46,443 bases of DNA from CAJBLF01 sp964495825 (lineage in GTDB: Bacteria; Patescibacteriota; Gracilibacteria; Absconditabacterales; Absconditicoccaceae). The notes under the pieces are model-generated. The model saw only the letters and a list, made by a program, of their open reading frames with translations. It had not been told where the DNA came from and made no database searches. Within the stretch, counting starts at the first letter, position 1; the number at the start of each line of letters is the position of its first letter. Position numbers and translations under genes: made by a program. This document shows, piece by piece, positions 34,282 to 43,883 of the stretch. The stretch spans positions 1 through 46,443 of the forward strand of contig CAZBWI010000053.1 in the NCBI GenBank assembly GCA_964495825.1. The letters are read 5' to 3'.

Positions 34282-34989
34282 CTATTTAGTTTTCTTAGTA
34301 GTAGACTTTTTGGTAGTTGAAGGTTTCTTAGTAGTAGACTTTTTAGTTGTAGATTGTTTTTCTGTAAGAGTAGATACTTTTTTTACTGCTGTTTTTTTAG
34401 AAGTTTCTACCTTAGTTTCAATCAATTTTACAGGTTCTAATTTCTTTTCAACCTTCTTCTCAACTGATTTTTTTACTACTGATTGCTTTGATTTTTTGAG
34501 AGATTTTTCCTCTTTTTTAGGAGCTTTTTTTGCTACAGAATGAACAGTACCAGGATTTTCTATCTTAGATTTTGCAGAAGTAGAAAATGCATCAATATCC
34601 TTAAAGGTAAGATGTTTAGCATAATCGCCATTACCAAGAATCTTAACAAAATCAGTTACTGTCTTGATATATCACAAATCTTTTAAAAGTGCTTTAGTGA
34701 TTTCCATGCTATCAGAAATCCTTGTATCAGCATCCAAAGTACCGAGATTGATAATGGTGACATTCCTGACAAGTTTATAATATCTAGTGAAACCTCTTGC
34801 TTTCGGTAATCTTTGGACAATAGACGTCTGTCATCCTTCGAAAAATGGTTTCATGGAATGACCACTTCTGGACTTCTGTCCTTTGAGTCCTCTTCCGGAA
34901 TAATTTCCTGTTCAAGTAGCATTTCCTCTTCCTCTTCTTGGTTGTTTATTCTTGAGGCCTTTGCTTTTTTGGAGTTGATGGATTTTCAT
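34282..34989 (-). CDS. rplO: ribosomal protein L15 with long basic tail
   Basis: 235 residues against the usual ~145; TAG ends it. The first ~145 residues are L15: MKIHQLQ, then GRGNATGTGNYSGRGLKGQK and SGHSMKPFFEGGQTSIVQRL. TGA codons encode Gly of ATGTG, EGGQ and LGY. From about residue 150 a low-complexity tail follows, rich in Lys, Ser, Thr and Val, with repeats such as STTKKSTTKKPSTTKKS. This tail is continuous with the core and not a separate gene. rpmD (L30), normally between rpsE and rplO, is absent, as in other CPR bacteria. Confidence 0.95.
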
Positions 34990-35019
34990 CACTAATACAT
35001 ATAATATGATAAATAGTTT

Positions 35020-35047
35020 TCTATTGTCTATCGACTATAGTCTATTT
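35020..35047 (+). repeat. heptamer array at the end of rpsE
   Basis: TCTATTG, TCTATCG, ACTATAG and TCTATTT in register. The last units contain the rpsE stop codon (35037-35035), so the array extends into coding sequence by a few codons. Confidence 0.6.
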
Positions 35048-35700
35048 TTTAGATGATTTTTTTTAGTAATCGGCTTCTTGTTATCAATTGGTGTCTTTTC
35101 GATGACAACTTCAGGAATGATACCAATTTGTTCTTTTTCCTGGATTTCTTTGACAACAGAAGCAGTTTCTTTTTTCGATTCTTCCTCTTCTTCAACAGTT
35201 ACAGATTTTGTCTTTTCTACAACACGCTTATTGAAATGATCAGCATGTTTGTATGATGACAATGCTTTGATCGTAGCTAACGCATTGTTGAGTTTATTAT
35301 TGGATCACATGATCTTAGATAAAACATTCTCAAATCCTGCAAGTTCCAAAACAGCTCTCACAGAAGACCCTGCCTTCAAACCTGTACCAGCAGTCGCAGG
35401 CAATAGCTTGATGACACATGCCTTATATTTGGTTGTTATTGGATAAGGAACAGTCTGATTACCAGTGATAGGCACGATAAACATGTTTTTGTATGCTTCA
35501 CGGGAAGCTTTCTGGACAGCAGCACTAACATCTGGACCCTTAGAGACACCTATTCAAACCTTACCTTTCTTGTTTCATACAAGAACAGTTGCTCTAAAGG
35601 AAAGTTTTCTTCCTCCTGTAGTAACTCTAGTCACTCTTCTCACCTCGAGCATAAGTTCGTCAAATTCCTTCTTTACCTTATCTTTGTTTCAAGATCTCAT
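35035..35700 (-). CDS. rpsE: ribosomal protein S5
   Basis: 221 residues ending in TAG. S5 sits near the decoding centre and affects accuracy. TTGGRKLSFRATVLVGNKKG (TGA is the Gly of LVG), KVGIGVSKG and the C-terminal LLPATAGTGLKAG and VLSKIMGSNN are canonical. The last ~55 residues (from EKTKSVTVEEEEE) are an acidic then basic extension beyond the usual S5 end. The next gene in the operon is rplO with no rpmD between. Confidence 0.95.
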
Positions 35701-35726
35701 GAACAATAATGGTTAATATGATAAAA

Positions 35727-36086
35727 TTATATAGCGATACCTCATGATCTAATTCACTCAGCCAATGCTTTGACTCTACCATGATAAAGATTTCCATTCC
35801 TGTCAAATGCAGCTTTTTCAATGCCTTGCTTTTTCATAAGAGCAGCTAATGCTTCACCAGCTTTCATAGCTCTATCAGTCTTGTTCGCACCTTTAAGATT
35901 CTTGTCAGAAATAGAACAAACAACTCTACCATCCAATCCAATCACTTGTGCTTTTATAAACATATTTGATTTATCGACAACAATTCTATAACCAGGAAAA
36001 TTAGATTTAATTTTATTATTAACTCTCCTTTTTCTAGCAAGAAATTTTCTTGTTGCTTCTTTGATACGCTTAGTGATTTTCAACAT
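35727..36086 (-). CDS. rplR: ribosomal protein L18
   Basis: 119 residues ending in TAA. L18 binds 5S rRNA in the central protuberance. The C-terminal family signature is clear (AAFDRNGNLYHGRVKALAEG), and two TGA codons restore the last part GIRSGGIAI that the standard code would lose. The N-terminus is basic (RKFLARKRRVNNKIK). It follows rplF and precedes rpsE. Confidence 0.95.
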
Positions 36087-36137
36087 TGCATTGAAGATAA
36101 GTAATAAAGATTTTTCAATAATGTAGTAGTTATGAGA

Positions 36138-36683
36138 TTATTTCTTCGCAGCTTTACCTGGTTTGAGCTTGATATACTCATCGAAATATCTGATACCTTT
36201 TCATTTATATGGTTCAGGCTTCTTGAGCGCTTTCACTTTTGCAGCATATTCACCAAGGAATTGTTTATCAATTCCATTTAAGGTAATGATGAAGTTACCT
36301 TTTGCATCCTGTTCAACTTTTGCTTCTATATTTTGTGGAATATCAAAATTGACCTTATGAGAAAGCCCCAATGAAAAGACGAATTTTTTACCCTCCATTT
36401 TGACTGCATATCCTACTCCCATCAAAAGAAGTTTCTTCTCATATCCTTTAGTGACACCCTCAATCATATTCGCAAGCAATGTCCTAGAGAGTCACCGAAG
36501 ATTCCATTGATCCTCATGTTCTACGGCAGTAATAGCTTGATTGCCTTCCACTTTTATAGAAACACCTTTCGCAAATGTATGGGAAAGCTGTCCTTTAGGA
36601 CCTTTTACCGTAACAGTAGAACCGTTGATCTGGAGTTCAACTCCTGCAGGTATTTCTATGACTTTCTTTCCGATCTTTGACAT
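36138..36683 (-). CDS. rplF: ribosomal protein L6
   Basis: 181 residues. MSKIGKKVIEIPAGVE, TVKGPKGQL, then TLLANMIEGVTKGYEKKL and the C-terminal PEPYKGKGIRYFDEYIKLKPG are diagnostic. TGA at 36201 encodes the invariant Gly of PYKGKGIRY, and another TGA encodes Gly in the NLRGLSRT segment; under the standard code L6 would be broken in three. It binds 23S rRNA helix 97 near the factor-binding site. Confidence 0.96.
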
Positions 36684-36732
36684 AATGATAATGCTAAATT
36701 GTTAAAATGTTGAATTGATACATTATTATGAG

Positions 36733-36760
36733 CTGTCGAATATCAACTATCGTCTAATAA
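36733..36760 (+). repeat. heptamer-like array at the rpsH end
   Basis: CTGTCGA, ATATCAA, CTATCGT, CTAATAA in 7-bp register. ATCAACTATCGTCTAAT is shared exactly with the array at 38438-38468. It overlaps the rpsH stop codon. Confidence 0.55.
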
Positions 36761-37158
36761 ATTTCAGCGATAAGCTCACCTCAAAGTTTCTTTTGTTTGG
36801 CAATATGGGTAGGCATAAGTCATTGGTTGGTAGAGATAATACCAATTCCTTTCCCTCCAGCTACGGTAGAAATGTTTTTGTAGCTAACATACCGAGGTCT
36901 TGATGGCTTAGAAAAGAATTTTACATTCGGAACATCATTGACAGGATTGACTACCTTTTTGAGTGATATAACGATATTCTTCTTTTTGCCCTCTTCATTG
37001 ACAATAAAATCCTTAATGAATCCATATTGTTTGAGCAATTCAAGAACTTTCACTTTGAAATTGGAGAAAGTAACATCATCTACAGAAGTTTTTCTCGCCA
37101 TATATGCGTTCTTGATCCTGATGAGCAGATCATGAATAGGAGCGTTAACATAAGTCAT
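36754..37158 (-). CDS. rpsH: ribosomal protein S8
   Basis: 134 residues ending in TAG. The N-terminal APIHDLLIRIKNAYMARK, central KKKNIVISLKKV and C-terminal GKGIGIISTNQGLMPTHIAK followed by LGGELIAEIY are typical; TGA codons give the Gly of NQG and the first Gly of LGGE. S8 binds 16S rRNA helix 21 and in many bacteria represses its own operon. The gene follows rpsN after a 138-nt spacer that is longer than others in the operon and shows nothing I can name. Confidence 0.95.
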
Positions 37159-37296
37159 GTACAGAATATAACGATATAAATTTAATGGATAGTAAAGCGT
37201 GAGAGATGTGCTAGAATGAATTATTATATATCATCACAAGCGACAAAAAGACAATACATTCGTTGTTCACTTTTAGTGGATAATAATAAGTTCTTT

Positions 37297-37512
37297 TTAC
37301 CGACTAGATTTTCTAAGTCACATAATAATACCTTCCCTTGCGTATGTTCTCAAACAAACTCTGCAAATACCAAAATCTCTAACATAGGATTTTGATCTAC
37401 CACAAACCCTACATCTATTGTAGTATTTGGTAGGTTGTTTAAGTGGTTTTCACTCAGTGAATCTTTTTTCATACATTTTTGATTGTTTTGCCTTAAGTGC
37501 TGTTCTTGCCAT
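37297..37512 (-). CDS. rpsN: ribosomal protein S14, zinc-binding type
   Basis: 71 residues, too fragmented by two TGA codons to show in a standard ORF scan. The start MARTALKAK and the zinc ribbon with Cys34, Cys37, Cys50 and Cys53 (RCRVCGRSKSYVRDFGICRV) identify the short C+ form of S14; TYAREGIIMGLRKSSR is the normal end, with TGA for the Gly of IMG. Located between rplE and rpsH as expected. Confidence 0.94.
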
Positions 37513-37542
37513 GGTATAAGAAGGAATAATAAATGATAAATG

Positions 37543-38082
37543 TTATTTGAAGATGAATCCTAATGCTTGAAGTAATGCTTTTGCCTGAGTATTGTCTTTG
37601 GTAGTTGTGACAATAGTAATTTGGAGTCCCATAGGAGTCACGACATCATCCAAAGAAAGTTCAGGGAAGATATTGTAGTTAGGAAGTCAGATAGAAAAGT
37701 TTCCTTGCCCATCAAAATGCTTTTCACTCAAACCTGTAAAATCCCTTATTCTTGGCATTACTAACTTCACGAATCTATCAAGAAAATCATACGCTCTCTG
37801 TTTTCTCAAAGTTGTTTGAAGCATAACTGGAAGTCACTCCCTCAACTTGAAGTTGGATATAGCCTTCTTAGATTTGAAGACACGAGATTTTTGTCAGGTA
37901 ATCTTTTGGATATTTTTTTCAAATTCATCAAAATCCTTGAGTGATTTCCTAGTAGCGAGGGATCCAATACCCACAGCGACAATAACCTTATCGATCTTAG
38001 GAACTGCATTAATATTCTTGATTCCAAGCTGCTTTTGTAGATTCTTCAAAATATCTTTATTGAATGTTGCTAATGTATTCAT
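37543..38082 (-). CDS. rplE: ribosomal protein L5
   Basis: 179 residues ending in TAA. L5 binds 5S rRNA and the P-site tRNA region. Recognisable: IDKVIVAVGIG, the ITGQKSRVFKSKKAISNFKL region (TGA is the Gly), LRKQRAYDFLDRFV, PRIRDFTGLSEKHFDGQGNF and GLPNYNIFPEL. Two more TGA codons give LREGLPV and SIGLPN. The normal C-terminal TTTKDNTQAKALLQALGFIF is present. Confidence 0.95.
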
Positions 38083-38111
38083 GAAGTCTTGGATAAAAAC
38101 GATAAAAACAA

Positions 38112-38405
38112 TTATTTGATTACTACCTTAAGTTTTGATGCTTCTCTGATCTTCTTTCATTTTTTATCAGTAACAACTCTAATTCTCGTTGCTTTCTTTT
38201 TGTCTTCAACATAATACATAACATTGGAAATATGAAGAGGAAGTGTCTTCTTAATAAATCATTTTCATTTCATAGCTTTCTTTACTTCATTCACACCTTT
38301 TACGATGACATGATCAGCATCCGTGAATTTCTGAATAACAGAAACCATGCCTTTGTATTTACCAGCAATCACGATGACAGGATCTCATGTTCTAAGTTTT
38401 TTCAT
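38112..38405 (-). CDS. rplX: ribosomal protein L24
   Basis: 97 residues. The KOW motif is present (GDPVIVIAGKYKGMVSVI; TGA is the first Gly), followed by HVIVKGVNEVKKAMKGKGF with TGA at both Gly of KGKG. Four TGA codons in under 100 residues mean the standard code leaves no ORF of useful length. L24 starts 50S assembly. Flanked by rplN and rplE in the usual order. Confidence 0.93.
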
Positions 38406-38437
38406 GGTAATAATTATGAACAAGAATAAATATTTCT

Positions 38438-38468
38438 ATTGACGATCAACAATCAACTATCGTCTAAT
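38438..38468 (+). repeat. heptamer array between rplN and rplX
   Basis: ATTGACG, ATCAACA, ATCAACT, ATCGTCT, AAT in 7-bp register. The last half is identical to part of the array at 36733-36760. Confidence 0.65.
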
Positions 38469-38471
38469 TTT

Positions 38472-38849
38472 TTATACTACTTCTTCAGCCATATTGGTAA
38501 TAGCTTTGTATCACATCTGTCTGAGTTCTCTAGCAACAGGACCAAAAATTCTTTTTCCTACAGGTTTAATTTCTCACTTAGCATCCTTAGTCATGAGAAT
38601 TGCAGCATTATCACCGAAACGAACATAAGTTCAATCTTTTCTACGAATTTCTTTTGCAACTCTAACAATCAATGCCTGAGAAGTTGTTCCTTTTTTGATA
38701 GTACTTGTAGGCAACGCATCTTTGATAGCGATCATTACGATATCACCTACAGTAGCTGTTTTTGCATTCCCTTTGAAAATCCTAAAAATTTGGCCTCTCT
38801 TTGCTCAGGTGTTGTCAGCTATGATGACTTCTGATTCATTCTTTAACAT
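38472..38849 (-). CDS. rplN: ribosomal protein L14
   Basis: 125 residues. VIIADNTGAKRGQIFRIF (TGA is the Gly of NTGA), VGDIVMIAIKDALP, ALIVRVAKEIRRKDGTYVRF, then DNAAILM, GEIKPVGKRIFGPVARELR; the last TGA is the Gly of QMGYKA. L14 contacts 16S rRNA at bridge B8. Order rpsQ-rplN-rplX is standard. Confidence 0.96.
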
Positions 38850-38879
38850 TAGAATAAGATATAAGATAATAAAGCGGTA

Positions 38880-39134
38880 TTATTTTACGACTTCTATCAA
38901 CCTCCATTTTTTGAGTTTACTTACAGGTTTACATTCCCTAATTCTAACAGTATCTCAAAGTTTTGATACATTTTGATCATCATGAGCATAATATTTTTTC
39001 CTCACAATAAATCTTTTTTTGTACAAAGGATGCATCTGCACAGTTTTGACAAGTACAGTGCGTGTCTTATCAGTCTTATCACTGATGACGTCTCAGACAA
39101 ACTCCTTGATACTTTTATTTCCTATTACCACCAT
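38880..39134 (-). CDS. rpsQ: ribosomal protein S17
   Basis: 84 residues. GDVISDKTDKTRTVLV, HPLYKKRFIVRKKYYAHDDQ and LGDTVRIRECKPVSKLKKWR are the S17 OB-fold signature; TGA encodes the Gly of VGDV and of LGDT, both conserved. The ATG at 39134 lies inside the last codons of rpmC (20-nt overlap), so the two are probably translationally coupled. Confidence 0.94.
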
Positions 39135-39342
39135 GTTGTTCTTTAATCTTATGGGTTAAAACGGTATTTACTCTGGCGATCTTTACTCTAACATCACCAA
39201 TCTTATGAGTTTCTTTGAGTCCTTTGATCGCATTTTTCATCTTATAAGAATAGAGTTCTTTCTTAAGTTCCCTTCTCATAAGAACAAGCTCCTTGATGGT
39301 CTTGTCATGAAGATCTTTCATAAATGCTTGTGTACCTTTCAT
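39115..39342 (-). CDS. rpmC: ribosomal protein L29
   Basis: 75 residues ending in TAA, no UGA codon. DLHDKTIKELVLMRRELKKE and the end KIGDVRVKIARVNTVLTHKI fit L29, a helical hairpin at the peptide exit. An internal ATG at 39321 (MKDLHDK) would match the usual family start better than the upstream MKGTQAF, so the first seven residues are uncertain. Confidence 0.93.
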   Translation of the reverse strand: MKGTQAFMKDLHDKTIKELVLMRRELKKELYSYKMKNAIKGLKETHKIGDVRVKIARVNTVLTHKIKEQHGGNRK

Positions 39343-39370
39343 TGATAGTATATTTAAATAATAAATCCGA

Positions 39371-39398
39371 GCTTCAAGCTTAAGGCTTCAAGCTTCAA
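39371..39398 (+). repeat. heptamer array between rplP and rpmC
   Basis: GCTTCAA, GCTTAAG, GCTTCAA, GCTTCAA then GCTAAG. AAGCTT is itself palindromic, so single-stranded foldback is possible. Confidence 0.75.
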
Positions 39399-39405
39399 GC
39401 TAAGT

Positions 39406-39825
39406 TTATTTTACTTCTCATTTTTCTACAAATTTCGCTTTAACCGATAATTTTTTAGATGCTTTGATAAGTGCCTCTTTTGCTTCCTCTCTTGGAATTC
39501 ACATAAGTTCAAACAACACTCTTCATTTTCTTACCGGAGCTGTATAGATATCAACATCTCCTTTTCCAGTTCCCATCGGCATCTCAAGTCCTTTCTTGGT
39601 AAACGGAGTATCAGGAAATACTCTAATCCACATCTTACCAGTTTTTTTGATAGATCTTACAATAACTTTTCTGGCAGCCTCTATCTCTTTATTGGTAAGA
39701 TAAGAACTTGTAAGTGCTTTAAGCCCATACTGTCCAAAAACAACCGTGGATCATCTATAGCTTTTGCCTCTGAGTTGTCTGACGAGGGGCTTCCTATATT
39801 TTCGTCTTTTTGGCGTCAATAACAT
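39406..39825 (-). CDS. rplP: ribosomal protein L16
   Basis: 139 residues. MLLTPKRRKYRKPLVRQLRG, FGQYGLKAL, IRVFPDTPFTKKGLEMPMGT and GKGDVDIYTAPVRKGRVLFE (TGA is the Gly of RKG) are diagnostic, and the TGA of LMGIP is the family Gly. L16 organises the A-site region of 23S rRNA. Under the standard code no long ORF survives here. Confidence 0.95.
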
Positions 39826-39852
39826 GAGTACTACATCAAAACAAATAAAAGA

Positions 39853-40521
39853 TTATAAGTTGATCTTTTTATTAGCATTAGATTGTCATTTATTATAGAG
39901 TATTCCTTTTTCAATCCAAACCCTAACTCCAAGCATACCATATTTTGTTCTTGCTTGAAGATAATAATAATCAATATCTGATCTAAACGTCTGAAGTGAT
40001 ACTCTTCCTTGGATAAATTTTTCTGTTCTGGAAATATCTACTCATCATAATCTTCCTCCTACCTGGATTTTGATACCAGAAGCACCTTTCTCCATAACTT
40101 TCTGGAGAACATTCTTAGCAACTTTTCTGTACGGCATTCTGGCTTCGAGTTGTGAAGCGATGAATTCTGCCATAATTTTTGCAGATAATTCAGGAACCTT
40201 CACTTCCTTGATAATAACTTTCATATCTTTTTTGAATTTCTTCTGTAATGCATCTTCAAATTCTTTTATCTTAGCGCCTTGTTTACCCATCAAAACCCCT
40301 ACTTTGGAAGAGAAAATAATAATTTCACCCTCTTTAGCAGTCTTTCTGATTACGACTTTTGAAATTCATGATCTAGGAAAAAATTCATCAACAAATTTTC
40401 TCATCTTCACATCTTCGACAAAAAAATCTGCTCCTGTTCTCTTATGTTTAGCAAACCGTTCTGCAGGCCATGATTTCATAATACCTACTCTCATTCCTAT
40501 TGGATGGGCTTTTGATCACAT
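39853..40521 (-). CDS. rpsC: ribosomal protein S3
   Basis: 222 residues. MGSKAHPIGMRVGIMKSWPA (second codon TGA), the KH-domain segment VGVLMGKQGAKIKEFEDALQ and the C-terminal GASGIKIQVGGRLGG (TGA-TGA), SRTEKF and YGMLGVRVWIEKG are typical. S3 forms the mRNA entry site with S4 and S5. It is encoded between rplV and rplP as usual. Confidence 0.95.
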
Positions 40522-40527
40522 ACGTAA

Positions 40528-40890
40528 TTACTTAACATGTAAAAACACTTTTACAAATGATCTATATTTGACATAATGACTTACTCTAGACCTAGAAGAG
40601 AATCTGATTCTCTGGATCTTTGGACCTCTACCGATCTCTATCTTGTGGATATATAATTTTGCAGCATCATAACCACCATTTTTGGTCGCATTAGCAAGTG
40701 CAGACTTGATAACCTTATAAAGGAATTTTGCTGCCTTCTTTGGCATTAGTTTCAAAAGCGTCAATGCATCTTCAACATTTTTCCTCTTGACCATCTGTGC
40801 CATCAACGCCATCTTCTTATCAGAGACCAATGCATATTTGAGCGTCGCGGTCAGGTTATTATCTACTGTCTTTTTGGTAGTGGCAACCAT
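40528..40890 (-). CDS. rplV: ribosomal protein L22
   Basis: 120 residues, TAA stop, no UGA codon. LTATLKYALVSDKKMALMAQ, EDALTLLKLMPKKAAKFLYK, SALANATKNG and the C-terminal loop GRGPKIQRIRFSSRSRVSHY are characteristic; the usual Lys/Arg hairpin reaches into the peptide exit tunnel. rpsC starts 7 nt after its stop. Confidence 0.95.
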   Translation of the reverse strand: MVATTKKTVDNNLTATLKYALVSDKKMALMAQMVKRKNVEDALTLLKLMPKKAAKFLYKVIKSALANATKNGGYDAAKLYIHKIEIGRGPKIQRIRFSSRSRVSHYVKYRSFVKVFLHVK

Positions 40891-40923
40891 TGTTTCTAAA
40901 TTTTAAATTATAAATTTTTTTGA

Positions 40924-40944
40924 ATTCTAAATGCTAAATGCTGA
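40924..40944 (+). repeat. short heptamer array between rpsS and rplV
   Basis: ATTCTAA, ATGCTAA, ATGCTGA in 7-bp register next to the rpsS stop codon (40947). Confidence 0.55.
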
Positions 40945-40946
40945 GC

Positions 40947-41204
40947 TTAGAACGGATGTCCTCTAAATGTTCTCGTAGGAACAAATTCTCCTAATCTATG
41001 TCCAATCATATCTTCAGTAACATAAACACTGACAAATTGCTTACCATTGTGGACAGCAAAAGTCAAACCTATCATATCAGGAACTATGTGACATGCTCTA
41101 TCTCGTACTTTTATAACTTTTTTATCACCAGTTTCATTCATCTTCTTCACCTTGATGAGTATCTTTTCATTCACATAAAATCATTTTTTTAGTGATCTTG
41201 CCAT
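40947..41204 (-). CDS. rpsS: ribosomal protein S19
   Basis: 85 residues. The start is set by MARSLKKGFYV, where TGA encodes the invariant Gly of SLKKG; the standard code would start eleven residues later. IKVRDRACHIVPDMIGLTFA, VHNGKQFVSVYVTEDMIGH and LGEFVPTRTFRGHPF complete the family pattern. S19 lies in the 30S head near the A-site finger. Confidence 0.95.
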
Positions 41205-41214
41205 TAATTACATA

Positions 41215-41249
41215 AGTGAATAGTTAAAAGTTAATAGTGAATAATGAAG
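41215..41249 (+). repeat. five-unit heptamer array between rplB and rpsS
   Basis: AGTGAAT, AGTTAAA, AGTTAAT, AGTGAAT, AATGAAG in continuous 7-bp register in the 98-nt spacer. Confidence 0.7.
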
Positions 41250-41302
41250 GTTGTATATTAGATATTTCGATTCTTATTTATTATTCATGGTTAGTTGTTA
41301 AG

Positions 41303-42151
41303 TTAATTTTTCGTTCTCTTAGAGATAATAAATTTTGTTGATGATTTTCTATTTTTTCTCGTCTTGATTCCTGGAGTAACTCTCTTTCCACTAAATGATT
41401 TCTGTCATTTCTTGAGACCAATCGGAGAGTGACCTTCTCAACCTCCATGTGGATGATCGACCGGATTCATATTTTTTCCGAGAACATGAGGTTTCTTTCC
41501 AAGCCATCTTTGCCTTCATGCTTTTCCAATAACAACATTTTGATGTTGTTCATTTCAAATTTCACCGATAGTAGCAAAGCAGTTCTCATTAAATTTTCTC
41601 ACTTCTCCTGAAGGAAGTTTAATAAATACAACCTTGAGAAGCACATCCTTACCAGCAATGCTTGCATAAGATCATGCAGACTTGATAAGTTTTCCTGAAG
41701 AGAATGGAGTAACCTCAAGATTGAAGATATTCACTCATTCAGGAATATCTTTGAGTTGTTTTCTATTTCCAGGAGCTATAGATGCCTGATCTCCACAAAT
41801 CACGGTATCACCTACCTTGATATTTTTTCGTGCAAGTACGTATCTTTTTTCTCCATCAGCAAAGCTCAGTAAAGCTATCCTTGATGTTCTATACGGATCA
41901 TATTCAACACTTACCACTTTTGCAGGGATATTAAGTTTATCGTATCACTTGAAATCTATTAATCTATATAATCTCTTATGTCCACCACCAATAGATCTAC
42001 AAACTGCTTTACCAGAATTATTCCTTCCACCAGTTCTTCCCAATGTTTTGGTAAGAGATTTTTCAGGTCTTTTTTTGGTAAGATCAGAAAAGTCATATCA
42101 GATCATGTAACGTCTAGATGGCGTATATGGTTTATATTTCTTGAGTGCCAT
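41303..42151 (-). CDS. rplB: ribosomal protein L2
   Basis: 282 residues ending in TAA. MALKKYKPYTPSRRYM, GRTGGRNNSGKAVCRSIGGG, VEYDPYRTSRIALLSF, VGDTVICGDQAS and the catalytic-centre loop HVLGKNMNPVDHPHGGGEGH (TGA is one of the glycines) are canonical; at least eight TGA codons lie in it. L2 supports peptidyl-transferase centre assembly. Largest ribosomal gene of the operon. Confidence 0.96.
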
Positions 42152-42190
42152 GCTTGTAGAATAATAAATAATAAATAATGTATTCTCTAT

Positions 42191-42218
42191 AGACTATCAA
42201 CTATAGACTATAGTCTAA
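42191..42218 (+). repeat. heptamer array with palindrome between rplB and rplW
   Basis: AGACTAT, CAACTAT, AGACTAT, AGTCTAA in register; TAGACTATAGTCTA inside it is a perfect palindrome. It touches the rplW stop codon. Confidence 0.7.
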
Positions 42219-42560
42219 TTATGAACCAAGTTCTATCTTTTCTTTCTTTGGAAGAGTAACAATGGCTTTTTTGTATGATTTCCTCACAAGTTTTCTATTA
42301 TTTCTTCATTTATATACAACATTGACGATATTGATGCGCTCAGGATGTACTTTGTAAAGGAATTCAACTGCTTGTTTAACATCATTCTTATTTGCATCCT
42401 TATGAACTTTAAAAGAATATTTGTTTATAGCCTCTTGTTGGTTGTGTGTTTTTTCAGTGACTAACGGAGCAAGAATAATATCATAAGGAGAAAATTTTTT
42501 AATTATCTTACCCTTAGTAGATTTTTTTGCTCTTGCTTGAAGTATATGCTTAAAGGTCAT
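42219..42560 (-). CDS. rplW: ribosomal protein L23
   Basis: 113 residues. YDIILAPLVTEKTHNQQEAI, NKYSFKVHKDANKNDVKQAV and HPERINIVNVVYKGR (TGA for Gly) match L23, the exit-tunnel docking site for trigger factor and SRP. The TGA would end the standard-code ORF 30 residues early. About 25 residues precede the usual L23 start as a basic extension. Confidence 0.93.
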
Positions 42561-42589
42561 AGGGATACAACAATAAATAATAAAAAGGA

Positions 42590-43219
42590 TTATTTCTTAT
42601 TAAGTACAGTCAATGCAGATTCAAGAAACAATACAGTATGATAAGACATAAGATCAGCAGGATTGAGATAATCAGCATAAAGATATTTTACCTTTGGAAG
42701 ATTCCTAAACGATTTGAGGATATTTTCATCTTTTTTGGAAACAACGAACAATACTTTTTTTGTAGCTATGCCAATATTTTTGAGAATAGTACTTGCTTCC
42801 TTTGTCTTTGGAGTATCCAAAGTAAAATCTTTAAGTCACATAAGTTCTCCTGCCTTTGCTTTTAACGTGATGATACTATTCAATGCTAGCTGTCTAGCTT
42901 TTTTAGTCATACTCTTGGTATAATTCTGATTACCTCTTGGACCAAACGCAACTCCTCCTCATCTTCTGACAGGAGAATTTTTATCACCAGGTCTAGCACC
43001 TCACGTTCATTTCTGTTTATACAATTTTCTTCATGATCATGAAACTTCTCATCTTCCTTTTACTTTAGCAAGATTTTGGCGAGCATTGCTAGTCTGAAGT
43101 AAATAGTATTCATGAATAAGATCTTTATTTACCAATGAATCATCAAAAACCGCTTCATCAAGAAGAAATTTTGAAACGACTTTACCAGATTGATCATATA
43201 TATCTATACTGTATGCCAT
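42590..43219 (-). CDS. rplD: ribosomal protein L4
   Basis: 209 residues. The conserved loop that lines the exit tunnel is present: GRGEVSGSGRKLYKQKGTGG, then ARPGDKNSPVRRGGGVAFGP. Seven of its glycines are TGA, so this loop is unreadable in the standard code. The C-terminal half (SALTVL end, KVLFVVSKKDEN) is normal. In E. coli L4 regulates the S10 operon; whether it does here cannot be seen. Confidence 0.94.
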
Positions 43220-43244
43220 CTTCTAGAGAGGTAAAACATAAAAG

Positions 43245-43847
43245 TTATTTTATTGTCAATGTCACAAGCGAATTATACGAACCTGGAACAGATCATTTAA
43301 GCACAAGTAATGTTTCATTATCTTTGACAATTCTATCCAAAATAGGAACATTTTTGAGCGTAACACGTTGCACTCACATATGTCCAGCATGAGGATGTCA
43401 TTTAAGAGTCCTTCTTGGTTTTCTATTACCTTTTGATCAACCAGTTCTCGTAAATTTATGACCATGAGTTGCTCAACCTCCTTTGATATGAAATCTTTTT
43501 ACCATACCTTGAAATCCTTTTCCTTTTGAGATACCAGTAACATCAACAACCTCAACACCTTCAAGTAAAGAAAAATCCAAAGCAGAACCAGCTTGATGAG
43601 CAGCAACGAAAGCATCATCAACTTTGTATTCTTGCACTTTAGTATAAACTATTTTCTGACCCTTGGTCTTATTAAGTTCCTTTTTTTCGACACCAACTAC
43701 TACAGAAAGATATCCATCTTTTTCTTGAGTTTTGTATCTGAGGATTTCCTGAGGAACAACCTGAACCAATGTCACAGGTACAAAAGCATCATCAATCCGC
43801 ATCTTGGTCATCTCTTTCTTCTTTACAATAAGTCATCCTTTGGTCAT
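43245..43847 (-). CDS. rplC: ribosomal protein L3
   Basis: 200 residues. The start is MTKGGLIVKKKEMTKM (TGA at the fifth codon). VPVTLVQVVPQEILRYKTQE, then DVTGISKGKGFQGMVKR, GGGATHGHKFTRTGGSKGNR and HPHAGHMGVQRVTLKN are diagnostic; TGA encodes several of the invariant Gly. L3 helps form the peptidyl-transferase centre and is an early assembly protein. Confidence 0.95.
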
Positions 43848-43883
43848 GATATAGATAAGCTAATAAACTAAATAAACATCTCG

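Noticed and set aside
34253..34282. GTG start of SecY at 34282
   Set aside because: The ATG at 34252 matches the family N-terminus; the extension would overlap the rplO stop and adds a non-conserved peptide.
4742..42218. CRISPR array
   Set aside because: The repeats are 7-8 bp, contiguous and degenerate, with no spacers of constant length and no cas genes.
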